Positions 42,995 to 52,621 of a stretch of DNA of 64,000 nucleotides are shown here, piece after piece. Source of the DNA: Paenibacillus mellifer. GTDB lineage: Bacteria; Bacillota; Bacilli; Paenibacillales; Paenibacillaceae. The DNA is taken from NCBI RefSeq assembly GCF_023195895.1, contig NZ_JALPRK010000013.1, positions 1 through 64,000 of the forward strand, read 5' to 3'. The notes below the pieces were generated by a model, which was not told the DNA's origin, did not search any database, and saw only the letters and a list, made by a program, of their open reading frames with translations. Within the stretch, counting starts at the first letter, position 1. Each line of letters starts with the position of its first letter. The position numbers and the translations under genes were made by a program.

Positions 42995-44683
42995 TTAATT
43001 CGCTTGCGGCGGTTTCTGGCGTTCCGCTTCTTCTTCTACGAGCTTGCGGCGCAGTACTTTACCGGCAAGCGTCTTGGGTAGACTGTCACGGAACTCGTAA
43101 ACCTTCGGAACCTTGTAGACGGCCAGCTTCTCCTTGCACCAGCGCTTGATTGCATCCGCATCCTGTGCGCTGCCTTCTTTCAACACAATGTAGGCTTTGA
43201 CGGTCTCGCCCCGGTACGGATCATAAATACCGGCTACGATCGCCTCCTCCACATCGGGGTGCTCGAACAGCACCTCCTCGACTTCGCGCGGGTAAATGTT
43301 GTACCCCCCAGCGATGATCAAATCCTTGCGACGATCCAGGATGTAGAAGAAACCGTCCTCATCCATCCGCCCCAAGTCTCCGGTCAGCAGCCAGCCGTCA
43401 CGCAGCGTCTTGTACGTCTCCTCCGGACGATTCCAATATCCCCGCATCACCTGGGGTCCCCGGACGGCAAGCTCCCCGATCTCACCGATTGGAACCTCCT
43501 CGAGAGTGTCCGGATGCACAATCATCGCGTCGGTGTCGGGAAACGGGATGCCGATCGACCCGCTCTTCCGTGTCTCCCAAATATTGTTGGCGTGGGTAAC
43601 CGGTGAAGCTTCCGTCAAACCGTAACCTTCAATCAACTTCCCTCCGGTCACTTCCTCAAACCGAGTCTGGACCTCCAACGGAAGTGGAGCTGCGCCGCTT
43701 ACGCATACATTGATCGAGGATAAGTCGTACCCCGCGATGTCCTTGTGGTTAATGATGGCCACGTACATCGTTGGTGCACCGGGGAAGACCGTAGGTTTCT
43801 TAGAATGGATCGCCTGCAGCACCTGGTTGATATCAAAACGCGGCAGCAACAGTAATGTACCGCCTAAAGCCACCGATTGATTCAGTAACACCGTCATTCC
43901 AAACACATGAAAGAAAGGAAGCGCGGCCAAGTATTTCTCTTTCCCCAAGCGCGAACGGTAGAACCAAAGCTGATTCTGAATCGTGTTAGCCACCAAATTC
44001 ATATGCGTCAGCATGACACCTTTGGCAAACCCCGTCGTCCCGCCGGTATACTGCAATAAGGCTAAGTCCTGTTCGGGATCGAGCTCGACATGACAAGGCT
44101 CTGGACTTCCGCTGGTCAGAAACAACGGGAAGGCCAGCAATTGGTCGGTATAGTTCAAATGAACGGCCATTCCGTCTTTCTTCGCTTTGATTGGATACAA
44201 GAGGTTCTTGGGAAACGGCAAATAATCCTTAATCGATGTTGCAATGATGTATTCCAGGGGGCACAGCTTCATCGCTGTCCTCACGCGTTCGACGAGCGGG
44301 TCGAGCGTGACCATCACGCGCGCGCCGGCATCGTTAAGCTGATGCTCCAGTTCCCTGGGCATGTATAGCGGATTTGTCATCACCGCAATGCCGCCCATCA
44401 TCAAGGTTCCGTAATAAGCAATCACGGCCTGCGGACAATTGGGCAGCATGATGGCTACCCGGTCGCCCTTGCGAATGCCCAGCTTTCGCAGGGCATTCGC
44501 AAACCGGTACGTCTGTTCCAACAAAACGCGGTACGTCATTTTCTTTCCCATGAATTCCAGAGCCGTGACTTCGGGATACCGATCAGCGGAAAGTTCCAGG
44601 AAATGAGCGAGATTTTGCTTTGGATAGTCATAGGTGGGCGGTACTTCAGCGGGATAAAACTTCAGCCAAGGTTTCCTTGTCAT
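42995..44683 (-). CDS. Long-chain fatty acid-CoA ligase (LcfA/LcfB type)
   Basis: 562 residues, AMP-forming. Motifs: LLQYTGGTTGFAKGVMLTHMN (P-loop), EGYGLTEASPV, GDLGRMDEDGFFYILDRRKDLII and the terminal PKTLAGKVLRRKLVEEE lysine loop. It activates fatty acids entering beta-oxidation. The start at 44683 follows GGGAGG; an open frame continues upstream into fadE but has no site. It lies 26 nt after fadE. In B. subtilis lcfA sits with fadR-etfBA; here the ligase is in the oxidation operon instead. Confidence 0.92.
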   Translation of the reverse strand: MTRKPWLKFYPAEVPPTYDYPKQNLAHFLELSADRYPEVTALEFMGKKMTYRVLLEQTYRFANALRKLGIRKGDRVAIMLPNCPQAVIAYYGTLMMGGIAVMTNPLYMPRELEHQLNDAGARVMVTLDPLVERVRTAMKLCPLEYIIATSIKDYLPFPKNLLYPIKAKKDGMAVHLNYTDQLLAFPLFLTSGSPEPCHVELDPEQDLALLQYTGGTTGFAKGVMLTHMNLVANTIQNQLWFYRSRLGKEKYLAALPFFHVFGMTVLLNQSVALGGTLLLLPRFDINQVLQAIHSKKPTVFPGAPTMYVAIINHKDIAGYDLSSINVCVSGAAPLPLEVQTRFEEVTGGKLIEGYGLTEASPVTHANNIWETRKSGSIGIPFPDTDAMIVHPDTLEEVPIGEIGELAVRGPQVMRGYWNRPEETYKTLRDGWLLTGDLGRMDEDGFFYILDRRKDLIIAGGYNIYPREVEEVLFEHPDVEEAIVAGIYDPYRGETVKAYIVLKEGSAQDADAIKRWCKEKLAVYKVPKVYEFRDSLPKTLAGKVLRRKLVEEEAERQKPPQAN

Positions 44684-44709
44684 ACGCCAGCCTCCCAACC
44701 TCGCAAATT

Positions 44710-46494
44710 TTACACAACGTATTTCTCTGCCTGAATCACTTTGGCTGAGATTTGCCGTTTTAATGACAGCGTATTCACCGCCGAACGCTTTGTCAATTTC
44801 TTGAGGATGGATAGCTGAGTACGCAGCAGGTCCCCTTGTTCCATGTAGCTTAACACCTCTTTGGCCCAAGCTTCGATCTTACCGAATTCTTCGTGGATAA
44901 ACACACTCGTCATCGCAATCGGCAGCTCCGCTTTGTCTTCACCCGCACTTGCAATGATCTTCTGCGTGCGGAGCAGCGCGCTTTCCATCGCATAAATGGC
45001 GATCATGATATCCGCCAAGTGACTCAGCACCTCTTGCTCGCGCTCTAGCTTCAGCTGATATTTCTGCACGGCCTGAGCCCCGGCCATCAGGAAGATTTTT
45101 TTGGACATGGATAGCAGGTGTGCTTCCTCCTCAAGCGTCCCTTCGAACGTCCGGCTTGGCATCGGCTCCATCAGCTCCGCTTGCAGCTTCTGGGCGGCGG
45201 GAAGCAGCGGCAGTTCACCTTTCATTGCACGTTTCACCAAGCTGCCGGGGATCAGAAGACGATTGATTTCGTTTGTGCCTTCAAAAATCCGGTTGATCCG
45301 CGAATCACGGTAAATCCGCTCGATCCGGTACTCCTGCGTAAATCCGTAACCGCCGTGGATTTGCACCCCTTCGTCCGCAACGAAATCCAACGACTCTGAA
45401 CCAAATACTTTGTTGATTGAGCATTCCAGCTGATATTCGGCGATTGCCTTGGCGGATTGATAACCCACGTCGGCACTGCCGTGATCCACGTCGGCCAAAC
45501 CAACGTCAAACAGGCCAGCGGTGCGGTACACCATACTTTCCAGCACGAACGTGCGCGTATTCATCTCCGCCAGCTTCTTACCGATCAGCGGGAAAGACGA
45601 GATTTTTTGCCCGAATTGGGTCCGCTCATTGGCGTATTTCGAAGCATATTCGATCGCATCTTTGGAGGAACCCAAGCATCCGGCAGCTAATTTGAAACGC
45701 CCGATGTTCAAGATGTTAAAGGCGATTAGATGGCCTTTGCCGACTTCCCATAAAAGGTTGTCAACCGGCACCTTGACGTCTTCCAAGATCAACGGGCACG
45801 TAGAGGAGCCCTTAATCCCCATCTTTTTCTCTTCCGGTCCGATGCTGACTCCCTCCATGCTCCGCTCCACGATAAATGTACTAAAGTCCGTACCGTTCAC
45901 CTTGGCGTAAACGATGAATACGTCGGCGAAACCGGCGTTCGTAATAAACTGCTTGGTACCGTTCAAAATATAATGCGTTCCGTCTTCCGACAAAACCGCG
46001 GTGGTTTTGGCTCCCAGCGCATCGGAGCCCGAGGAAGGCTCTGTTAGGCAATAAGCCGCGAGCAAATCGCCTGTCGCCAGCTTCGGCAAATACTTCTGCT
46101 TCTGGGCTTCGGTTCCAAAGTACACGATCGGCAGCGTCCCGATCCCGACATGGGCCCCGGCTGAAAGTGCAAACGAGGAAGCTTTGGTCAGTCTCTCGCT
46201 GATCAGTGTCGTGCTGACCTTATCCAGCCCCATGCCCCCGTATCCCTCGGGTACGTCAGCGCCAAGCAGTCCAACCTCACCCGCTTTGCGCAGCAAATCG
46301 GCGGTCAATTCATAATTTAGATGCTCGATCTCCTCGTCCCGCGGGAGAATTTCCGTCTTCACAAATTCCTCCGTCGTCTCCCCAATCATCCGTTGCTCTT
46401 CGCTGAAGTCCTCCGGTGTGACAACCTGGGTGAAGTCAATGTCCGCGATGACAAAGCTGCCGCCTGCGATTTTCTCCATCGTTTCGTTACTCAT
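44710..46494 (-). CDS. fadE: Acyl-CoA dehydrogenase FadE
   Basis: 594 residues, the same length as B. subtilis FadE (YusJ). It introduces the 2,3 double bond into acyl-CoA and passes electrons to ETF. The core ACAD blocks are CLTEPSSGSDALG, LNGTKQFITNAGFADVF, GVQIHGGYGFTQEYRIERIYRDSR and the catalytic base Glu in IFEGTNEINR. The extra 190 residues at the C-terminus (EEEAHLLSMSKKIFLMAGAQAV onward) are typical of the large VLCAD-like group, suiting long chains. It starts 17 nt after fadA. Confidence 0.94.
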   Translation of the reverse strand: MSNETMEKIAGGSFVIADIDFTQVVTPEDFSEEQRMIGETTEEFVKTEILPRDEEIEHLNYELTADLLRKAGEVGLLGADVPEGYGGMGLDKVSTTLISERLTKASSFALSAGAHVGIGTLPIVYFGTEAQKQKYLPKLATGDLLAAYCLTEPSSGSDALGAKTTAVLSEDGTHYILNGTKQFITNAGFADVFIVYAKVNGTDFSTFIVERSMEGVSIGPEEKKMGIKGSSTCPLILEDVKVPVDNLLWEVGKGHLIAFNILNIGRFKLAAGCLGSSKDAIEYASKYANERTQFGQKISSFPLIGKKLAEMNTRTFVLESMVYRTAGLFDVGLADVDHGSADVGYQSAKAIAEYQLECSINKVFGSESLDFVADEGVQIHGGYGFTQEYRIERIYRDSRINRIFEGTNEINRLLIPGSLVKRAMKGELPLLPAAQKLQAELMEPMPSRTFEGTLEEEAHLLSMSKKIFLMAGAQAVQKYQLKLEREQEVLSHLADIMIAIYAMESALLRTQKIIASAGEDKAELPIAMTSVFIHEEFGKIEAWAKEVLSYMEQGDLLRTQLSILKKLTKRSAVNTLSLKRQISAKVIQAEKYVV

Positions 46495-46511
46495 GCGATC
46501 CTCTCCTTTAT

Positions 46512-47699
46512 TTAATTAATGGGATGAACTTCTAATACCCCTGCCGCACCCATGCCGCCACCGATGCACATCGACACGACTCCATACCCGCCGCCCCGAC
46601 GGCGCAGCTCATGAATCAACGAAATCGACAGCTTGGTACCCGTGCAGCCGAGCGGATGCCCCAGTGCGATCGCCCCGCCGTTCACGTTCACTTTGTTTTC
46701 ATCCAGGCCTAACTCACGTATGACGTGCAAGCATTGGGAAGCAAACGCCTCGTTGATTTCAAACAGATCCACATCGTCCAGCGTAATGCCCGCAGCGGAC
46801 AACGCTTTCGGAATGGCCTTCACCGGGCCTACGCCCATCAACTCCGGCTCTACGCCGGCCACTGCAAAGGAACGAAACGTAGCCAGCGGCTGAAGCCCAA
46901 GCGCTTCGGCCTTCTCTCGGCTCATCACCACGACGGCCGCCGCCCCATCATTCATCGGTGACGAGTTTCCAGCTGTCACGGTCCCTCCTTGCTTAAAGCT
47001 TGGTTTCAGCTTGGCTAGAGCCTCCGCGGTCGTGTCGCCCCGTACGCTTTCATCGGTGTCGAAGACAAACCGCTTCACTTTGACTTTCCCTCGCTCATCG
47101 AGACTGCGCTGCTCCGCCTCAAACGGTACGATCTCCTCCTTAAACTTGCCTTCGGCAATCGCCCGGGCGGCTTTCACATGCGAGTTCAAAGCAAAGAGGT
47201 CCTGATCCTCGCGTGAGACGCCAAACCGCTCCGCCACGCGTTCCGCCGTGTGGCCCATGGCCATATAAGCCTCCGGCAGCTCGGCAACGATCCGCGGATT
47301 CGGTGATACCTTAAAGCCGGTCATCGGCACGTGGCTCATGCTCTCCACGCCCCCGGCGATCAGCACATCCGCCTGCCCGAGCATGATCCGCTCTGCCGCG
47401 AAAGCGATGGCCTGTAATCCGGAAGAACAGAAGCGATTGATGGTTAATGCCGGCACCGTTACCGGAAACCCGGCGTATAACGCCATGATGCGCGCGAAGT
47501 TCAGCCCCTGCTCCCCTTCCGGCATCGCACAGCCGATAATGATGTCCTCAACATCCGCTTTGCTAAGGCCGGGAGCACGCTCCACTGCTGCCTCCAACAC
47601 GATCTTGCCCAAATCGTCGGCGCGTGTTTGGGTCAAGCTGCCCTTCTTGGCTCTACCCACCGCCGTTCGGGCTGTCGATACGATCACAGCTTCTTTCAT
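46512..47699 (-). CDS. fadA: Acetyl-CoA C-acyltransferase (3-ketoacyl-CoA thiolase) FadA
   Basis: 395 residues. Nucleophile Cys91 in [16 protein letters not shown], the NEAFASQ and [15 protein letters not shown]is motifs and the second Cys in [10 protein letters not shown] are all present. It cleaves 3-ketoacyl-CoA to acetyl-CoA and a shortened acyl-CoA. Start ATG, 23 nt downstream of fadN. Homologous to B. subtilis FadA (YusK), in the same gene order fadN-fadA-fadE. Confidence 0.95.
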   Translation of the reverse strand: MKEAVIVSTARTAVGRAKKGSLTQTRADDLGKIVLEAAVERAPGLSKADVEDIIIGCAMPEGEQGLNFARIMALYAGFPVTVPALTINRFCSSGLQAIAFAAERIMLGQADVLIAGGVESMSHVPMTGFKVSPNPRIVAELPEAYMAMGHTAERVAERFGVSREDQDLFALNSHVKAARAIAEGKFKEEIVPFEAEQRSLDERGKVKVKRFVFDTDESVRGDTTAEALAKLKPSFKQGGTVTAGNSSPMNDGAAAVVVMSREKAEALGLQPLATFRSFAVAGVEPELMGVGPVKAIPKALSAAGITLDDVDLFEINEAFASQCLHVIRELGLDENKVNVNGGAIALGHPLGCTGTKLSISLIHELRRRGGGYGVVSMCIGGGMGAAGVLEVHPIN

Positions 47700-47722
47700 C
47701 GTCTACTCACTCTCCCCCTCAT

Positions 47723-50119
47723 TTAGTTCCGCAGCGGTTTTCCTTTTCTCAGCATGTGCTGCATGCGCTGACGTGTCTTCGGCTCGCCGCATAAGCTCAG
47801 GAATGCTTCGCGTTCCAGATCAAGCATGTATTGCTCCGTCACATACGTTCCCGCCGGCACGTCGCCGCCAGCAAGCACATGGGCCAGCTTGTTAGCGATC
47901 AGCAGATCGTGGTCGCTGATGTACCCGCCCTCATGCATGCCAAGTGCGCCCAGCTGGAGCACCGCTTTCCCTTCGGAGCCGACGACGCGGAACTTCGTTT
48001 CGGGAATCGGCTCATACCCGCTTCCCGCCAGCTTCAGGACGGCTTTCTTCGCCTCATAGATCGTATGGTCGGGATTCAGCACGACCCGGTCGGAAGGTTT
48101 AAGCAGACCTAGCCGTTTAGCATCATGGCCACTGGTTGAGACGGTGGCGGTACCCACCGTTTGGAAATAATGATTGAGATAAGGCTGCAAGTCGGCTTCG
48201 GCAAGGGAAACCTGATGGCTGGCCCGCAGCGCCAATTCCTTGCAGCCTCCGCCTGCCGGAATCAGGCCGACGCCGACCTCAACGAGCCCGTAATACGTTT
48301 CGGCCGTGGCAATGACCTGATCGGCCGGCATACATGCCTCTACTCCACCGCCCAATGTCATGCGATGCGGTGCGGCGATTACCGGCTTCTCGAACCGCTT
48401 CAACCGGTACATCGTGTTCTGGAACAGTCGTATAATGTCGTCGACTTCATCCCATTCCTCATCCTGCGCTTCCATCAAGAGCAACATCAGATTGGCGCCA
48501 ACGCAGAAATTACGCCCTTGATTGGCTATGACTAGACCTTGGAAGTTATCCCTTACTTCGTCCATGCTGTGCGAGATCATCTGCAAAATATCCGCGCCGA
48601 TCGCATTGTTCGGCGAATGGAACTCTAGGCAAGCTACGCCGTCGCCGAGGTCGATTAGACTGGCGCCGCTGTTGCTGCGAACAACTTTGTTCTGCGACTT
48701 CAGATCGCGAAGCGAAATTTGTTCCTGCGGGAGCTGAACGGGGGTATACCCGCCAACTGCGGCTTGAAAGAGGGAGCCGCCGTCTTTCTTATAGAACGAG
48801 GTATTCCCTTCGGCGATCCAATTTTTAACCCAAGCCGGCACCGTCAGCCCTTCTGCTTCCATTTTCTCAACCGAGCGGACCAAACCGATGGCATCCCATG
48901 TTTCGAACGGCCCTAACTCCCAGTTGAAACCCCATTTCATCGCCTCGTCTATTTCGCGTATGCTGTCTGCGATTTCGCCCATCTTGGCGGCGGAATAGAT
49001 CAACACCTGCTTGAGTACGTCCCAGGCTAACTGCGAGTAGCGGTCTTGGGCACCGAGCAACGCTTTTGTTTTGGCAGCCGCGCCTTTCGCCAGCTTAGCG
49101 GCCTCCAAGGAAGCCGACGCCACCTTGCGCTGCGGGCCGTAGTCCATTGTCTGGAGGTTCAGAGACAAGATCTCACTCCCCCGTTCCCCTTTGATTTTCC
49201 GGTAAAACCCTTGCCCGCTCTTCTCACCCAGCCAACCGCGGGATACCATCTGCTTGAGCGACTCCGGCGCGGCAAACACCACCTTCTCCGCCTCGTCCTT
49301 CACGTTCGCGTACACGTTATCGGCCACATGAAGGAACGTATCCAAACCGACCAGATCCAAGGTACGGAAGGTCGCGCTCTTCGGGCGTCCCATCGCCGGT
49401 CCGGTGACAGCGTCCACCTCTTCGACGGTGTACCCCTTCTCCTCCATCTCGCGCAAAGTAACCAGCAGCCCGTAAGTGCCAATCCGGTTGGCGATGAAGT
49501 TTGGCGTATCCTTGGCGAGTACGACCGTTTTGCCCAACGTGCGCTCGCAGAAACGGCTTAAGTCTTGAATCAGCTCCGGATCGGTCATTTGTCCGGGGAT
49601 GATCTCCAGCAGCTTCATATACCGCGGCGGATTAAAGAAATGAGTGCCGAGAAAATGACTCCGGAACTCCTCGGACCGCCCTTCCGTCATCGCGTTGATC
49701 GAAATGCCCGACGTGTTCGAGCTGACGATCGTTCCCGGCTTCCAGTGACGTTCCACCTGGGTGAGCAGCTTCTGCTTGACCTCGAGATTCTCGACGACAA
49801 CCTCGATCACCCAATCCACATCGGCGATAAGTGCGAGGTGATCCTCCAGGTTGCCAGGCGTAATCCGCTCAGCGAAAGCGTTGTCATATAGCGGGGCAGG
49901 TTTCGTCTTGAAGAGGCCGGCGATCGCCGCCGTTGCTAGGCGATTACGTACGGACGGATGATCGAGCGTAAGTCCTGCGGCCATCTCCGCGTCGGTTAAC
50001 CGCTGCGGGACGATGTCAAGCAGCAGGCAAGAGATGCCTGCGTTAGCCAACTGGGCGGCGATGCCGGAGCCCATGATACCGGAGCCGATTACGGCTGCTT
50101 TCCGGATCCGTTTGTTCAT
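47723..50119 (-). CDS. fadN: Bifunctional 3-hydroxyacyl-CoA dehydrogenase/enoyl-CoA hydratase FadN
   Basis: 798 residues. The NAD-binding dehydrogenase comes first (AAVIGSGIMGSGIAAQLANAG, SSNTSGISINAMTE, GTHFFNPPRYMKLLEIIPG, about 1-400) and the crotonase-fold hydratase after it (about 490-720: NNAIGADIL, GRNFCVGANLMLLLM, MTLGGGVEACM). This order is the reverse of E. coli FadB and typical of the Bacillus FadN type. It hydrates enoyl-CoA and oxidises the product. It begins 28 nt after fadF. Confidence 0.94.
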   Translation of the reverse strand: MNKRIRKAAVIGSGIMGSGIAAQLANAGISCLLLDIVPQRLTDAEMAAGLTLDHPSVRNRLATAAIAGLFKTKPAPLYDNAFAERITPGNLEDHLALIADVDWVIEVVVENLEVKQKLLTQVERHWKPGTIVSSNTSGISINAMTEGRSEEFRSHFLGTHFFNPPRYMKLLEIIPGQMTDPELIQDLSRFCERTLGKTVVLAKDTPNFIANRIGTYGLLVTLREMEEKGYTVEEVDAVTGPAMGRPKSATFRTLDLVGLDTFLHVADNVYANVKDEAEKVVFAAPESLKQMVSRGWLGEKSGQGFYRKIKGERGSEILSLNLQTMDYGPQRKVASASLEAAKLAKGAAAKTKALLGAQDRYSQLAWDVLKQVLIYSAAKMGEIADSIREIDEAMKWGFNWELGPFETWDAIGLVRSVEKMEAEGLTVPAWVKNWIAEGNTSFYKKDGGSLFQAAVGGYTPVQLPQEQISLRDLKSQNKVVRSNSGASLIDLGDGVACLEFHSPNNAIGADILQMISHSMDEVRDNFQGLVIANQGRNFCVGANLMLLLMEAQDEEWDEVDDIIRLFQNTMYRLKRFEKPVIAAPHRMTLGGGVEACMPADQVIATAETYYGLVEVGVGLIPAGGGCKELALRASHQVSLAEADLQPYLNHYFQTVGTATVSTSGHDAKRLGLLKPSDRVVLNPDHTIYEAKKAVLKLAGSGYEPIPETKFRVVGSEGKAVLQLGALGMHEGGYISDHDLLIANKLAHVLAGGDVPAGTYVTEQYMLDLEREAFLSLCGEPKTRQRMQHMLRKGKPLRN

Positions 50120-50147
50120 TTGATCTACCTCCTATGACATTGGAATT

Positions 50148-52346
50148 TCATTGCGATAATACGGGGACCGGCTCGGCTGCCTGTTCGCCAAACACCGAGA
50201 GCTCCAGGATTTCTGCGATGTCTCTTGCCTTTACCTGGCCGTCCACTTCCTTCAATTTCGTACCGTCCTCCAGCATCGTCAGGCAGTATGGGCAGGCACT
50301 GCTAATCATGCTGGGGCGGACCTCCAGCGCTTGCTCCGTTCGGGCGAGGTTGATCCGTTTACCGGCGTTTTCCTCCATCCACATCAGCCCCCCGCCGGCG
50401 CCGCAGCACATCCCGTTCTCCCGCGACCGAGCCATCTCGACCAGTTCCACGCCGGGAACTGCCCTCAGCACCTCACGAGGTGCGTCGTAGACACCGTTAT
50501 ACCGCCCGAGATAACAAGAATCGTGGTAGGCGATCCGCTCGCTCACCCGGTGGGCCGGCTTCAACCGCCCCTCACGGATTAGCTGCTCGAGCAGCTGCGT
50601 ATGATGCAGCACTTCCACCTCCTCCAAACCGAATTCGGGATATTCGTTTTTCAACGTATTAAATGTGTGCGGGCAAGCGGTGACGATTTTGCGTACCCCA
50701 TACCGTTGGAACGTCGCAATGTTCTCCTGGCACAACTGCTGGAACAGAAGCTCATTGCCCATCCGGCGGGGCGTGTCCCCGGAGTTTCGCTCCTCATTGC
50801 CGAGGATGGCGAAATTGACTCCAGCTTCGTTCAGCAGCCGAACGAACGCCTGCGTCACTTTACGGCTGCGCAGATCATAGGAGCCCATCGAGCCGACGAA
50901 AAACAAGTATTCGAAAGACGGATTATCCTTGACGGTCGGCACGGGAATGCCCTCCAGCTCGCCGGTCCAGGCCGCGCGGTCACTCCGGCTGATGCCCCAG
51001 GGATTGCTTTGGCGTTCAATGTTTTGCAATGCGCGCTGCCCTTCTGCGGGTACGCTGCCCTGCATCAGAACGAGATGGCGGCGCAGGTCGACGATCTTGT
51101 CGACGTGTTCATTACCAACCGGGCATTGATCCTCGCAATTGCGGCAAGTCGTACAAGCCCAGATCTCCTCCTCGGTCATGACATCGCCGACCAGTTCGAG
51201 ATCGGTTACCGCTTTGCCCTGGGCGATCGGTTGCCAGGTCGCCTTCTGCCAATCCAGCGTCGGACGGATATCCGTGATGCCCGAAGCGCGGCTCCAGGCT
51301 GGTACAACTGCGTCCCCTGCACCCGCCGCTACGGTATGGACGCTGGCGGAGCCGAACACATTCGCCGGCACCCAAGGCGATTTACCTGTTACCGCAGCGC
51401 CCTTCTCGGTGAGATGATCACGCAGCTTCGTGATCAGATGCATCGGCGACAGCGTTTTGCCGGTGCTGGCCGCGGGGCATACACTGGTGCAACGGCCGCA
51501 TTCCACACAAGCGTAGAAGTCGAGCATTTGCTTTTGCGTGAAGTCTTCGATGTTGCCAACGCCGAAGCTTTCTGCTTCTTCGTCTTCAAGGTTCAAGCTC
51601 TGCAGTTGGCCATGCGGTTCCCGGCGGCGCAGCCAAATATTGAGGGGTGCGGTGATGAGATGGAAGTGCTTCGACTGTGGCACATAGACGAGAAAGGTAA
51701 GTAAGATCAATAAGTGCAGCCACCAGAACACATAGAAGACGACTTCCGCAGTGGCGGCAGGCAAACCGGCGAACACGGCGGCGATGCCCGAGGATACAGG
51801 ACTGTACCAAGAAAATTCAAGCCCCATCCATACGCGTTCGAAAGCTAGCGACAACAGAACCGAAGCCATCAGAGAGTAAATAAAAATCACGACGATGCCG
51901 GGTTTCCAACCTTTCTTCAAACGGGGAAGCTTTTCGATATAACGACGGTAAGCGGCGTAACCCATGGCGATCAGAATCGCCAGCGCGGTGAACTCCTGGA
52001 ACCACCCGAACAGATCATAGGCGGGCAGCGGAAGATGACCTCCGCGCGACAATCCCTTGACGATCAAATCGATCGCCCCGAACTGCAGCACGATAAATCC
52101 GTAGAACACAACTATGTGCATCAACCCGCTTTTGCGGTCCTTGAGCAGCTTCTTCTGCCCAAACACTTGCGACCAGAACTCGCCTTGGGCGCCTCCCCGC
52201 CTTGCTCGGAAATCGATCGGTCGGCCGAGCCGTAGATAAAGGAATCGGCGGAATACCGCTTGGTAGAACAAATACACGGCGTATCCTGTGACAGCGGCGA
52301 ACAGTAACGCGTTCAGCGTTAACCAAAACGTGATCATGATTCGCAC
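50148..52346 (-). CDS. fadF: Membrane Fe-S oxidoreductase FadF, ETF:menaquinone oxidoreductase type
   Basis: 732 residues. About six N-terminal membrane helices (to about residue 230, with His residues suited to heme b) are followed by two [4Fe-4S] motifs, CVECGRCTSVCP and CTTCRNCEDQCP, and two CCG cysteine-rich domains (CPHTFNTLKNEYPE; HDSCYLGRYNGVYD with GMCCGAGGG). This build is that of FadF (YwjF) and of the ETF:(methyl)menaquinone oxidoreductases, which pass electrons from reduced EtfBA to the quinone pool. Placing it first in the beta-oxidation operon, divergent from fadR-etfBA, fits that role exactly. Confidence 0.92.
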   Translation of the reverse strand: MRIMITFWLTLNALLFAAVTGYAVYLFYQAVFRRFLYLRLGRPIDFRARRGGAQGEFWSQVFGQKKLLKDRKSGLMHIVVFYGFIVLQFGAIDLIVKGLSRGGHLPLPAYDLFGWFQEFTALAILIAMGYAAYRRYIEKLPRLKKGWKPGIVVIFIYSLMASVLLSLAFERVWMGLEFSWYSPVSSGIAAVFAGLPAATAEVVFYVFWWLHLLILLTFLVYVPQSKHFHLITAPLNIWLRRREPHGQLQSLNLEDEEAESFGVGNIEDFTQKQMLDFYACVECGRCTSVCPAASTGKTLSPMHLITKLRDHLTEKGAAVTGKSPWVPANVFGSASVHTVAAGAGDAVVPAWSRASGITDIRPTLDWQKATWQPIAQGKAVTDLELVGDVMTEEEIWACTTCRNCEDQCPVGNEHVDKIVDLRRHLVLMQGSVPAEGQRALQNIERQSNPWGISRSDRAAWTGELEGIPVPTVKDNPSFEYLFFVGSMGSYDLRSRKVTQAFVRLLNEAGVNFAILGNEERNSGDTPRRMGNELLFQQLCQENIATFQRYGVRKIVTACPHTFNTLKNEYPEFGLEEVEVLHHTQLLEQLIREGRLKPAHRVSERIAYHDSCYLGRYNGVYDAPREVLRAVPGVELVEMARSRENGMCCGAGGGLMWMEENAGKRINLARTEQALEVRPSMISSACPYCLTMLEDGTKLKEVDGQVKARDIAEILELSVFGEQAAEPVPVLSQ

Positions 52347-52484
52347 GTCCCTCCTTTTGGATAACTCTTTGTCATTGGATCGAGTAGTGTTCCTGAATGG
52401 TTTGTTCAGATCGTTGTTGGATGGTTGTTCATGGTTGGGGGTTAGTTGTTGCGACTGCGATGAGTTCTAGAGTAGGACAACTGT

Positions 52485-52498
52485 GGTAAGCGTTTACA
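52485..52498. promoter_or_regulatory. CcpA cre site
   Basis: GGTAAGCGTTTACA matches the cre consensus TGTAANCGNTNNCA at 13 of 14 positions. It lies just after the predicted fadF transcript start, where bound CcpA would block the whole oxidation operon. Confidence 0.8.
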
Positions 52499-52510
52499 AA
52501 TTGGAATTTA

Positions 52511-52540
52511 ATTAAAATCTTAAGGATTCAACCTTGACAA
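52511..52540 (-). promoter_or_regulatory. Promoter of the fadF operon
   Basis: Minus strand: TTGTCA (52535-52540), 18-bp spacer, TTTAAT (52511-52516). Its -35 shares the bases TTGACAA with the divergent fadR promoter. Confidence 0.65.
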
Positions 52541-52563
52541 CCAAGGTGTTGTTCCCCTAAGAT
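52534..52563 (+). promoter_or_regulatory. Promoter of the fadR-etfB-etfA operon
   Basis: Perfect TTGACA (52534-52539), 18-bp spacer, TAAGAT (52558-52563). Confidence 0.8.
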
Positions 52564-52571
52564 TAAGAAAA

Positions 52572-52589
52572 TGAATGACGGTTCATTCA
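52572..52589. promoter_or_regulatory. FadR operator
   Basis: TGAATGACGGTTCATTCA has both seven-base half sites of the B. subtilis FadR consensus TGAATGANTANTCATTCA, differing only in the centre. It begins at about the fadR transcript start. Confidence 0.93.
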
Positions 52590-52621
52590 GCTGTTTTAAA
52601 TTTTAACATTGAGGTGGCCCG

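Noticed and set aside
50601..51704. 367-codon plus-strand open frame opposite fadF
   Set aside because: It is antisense to the conserved Fe-S and CCG motifs of fadF, has no ribosome site and no recognisable domain.
52394..52408. TGAA-N7-TTCA resembling a second FadR operator near fadF
   Set aside because: The half-site spacing is 7 rather than 10 nt and the inner bases do not match the consensus; probably chance.
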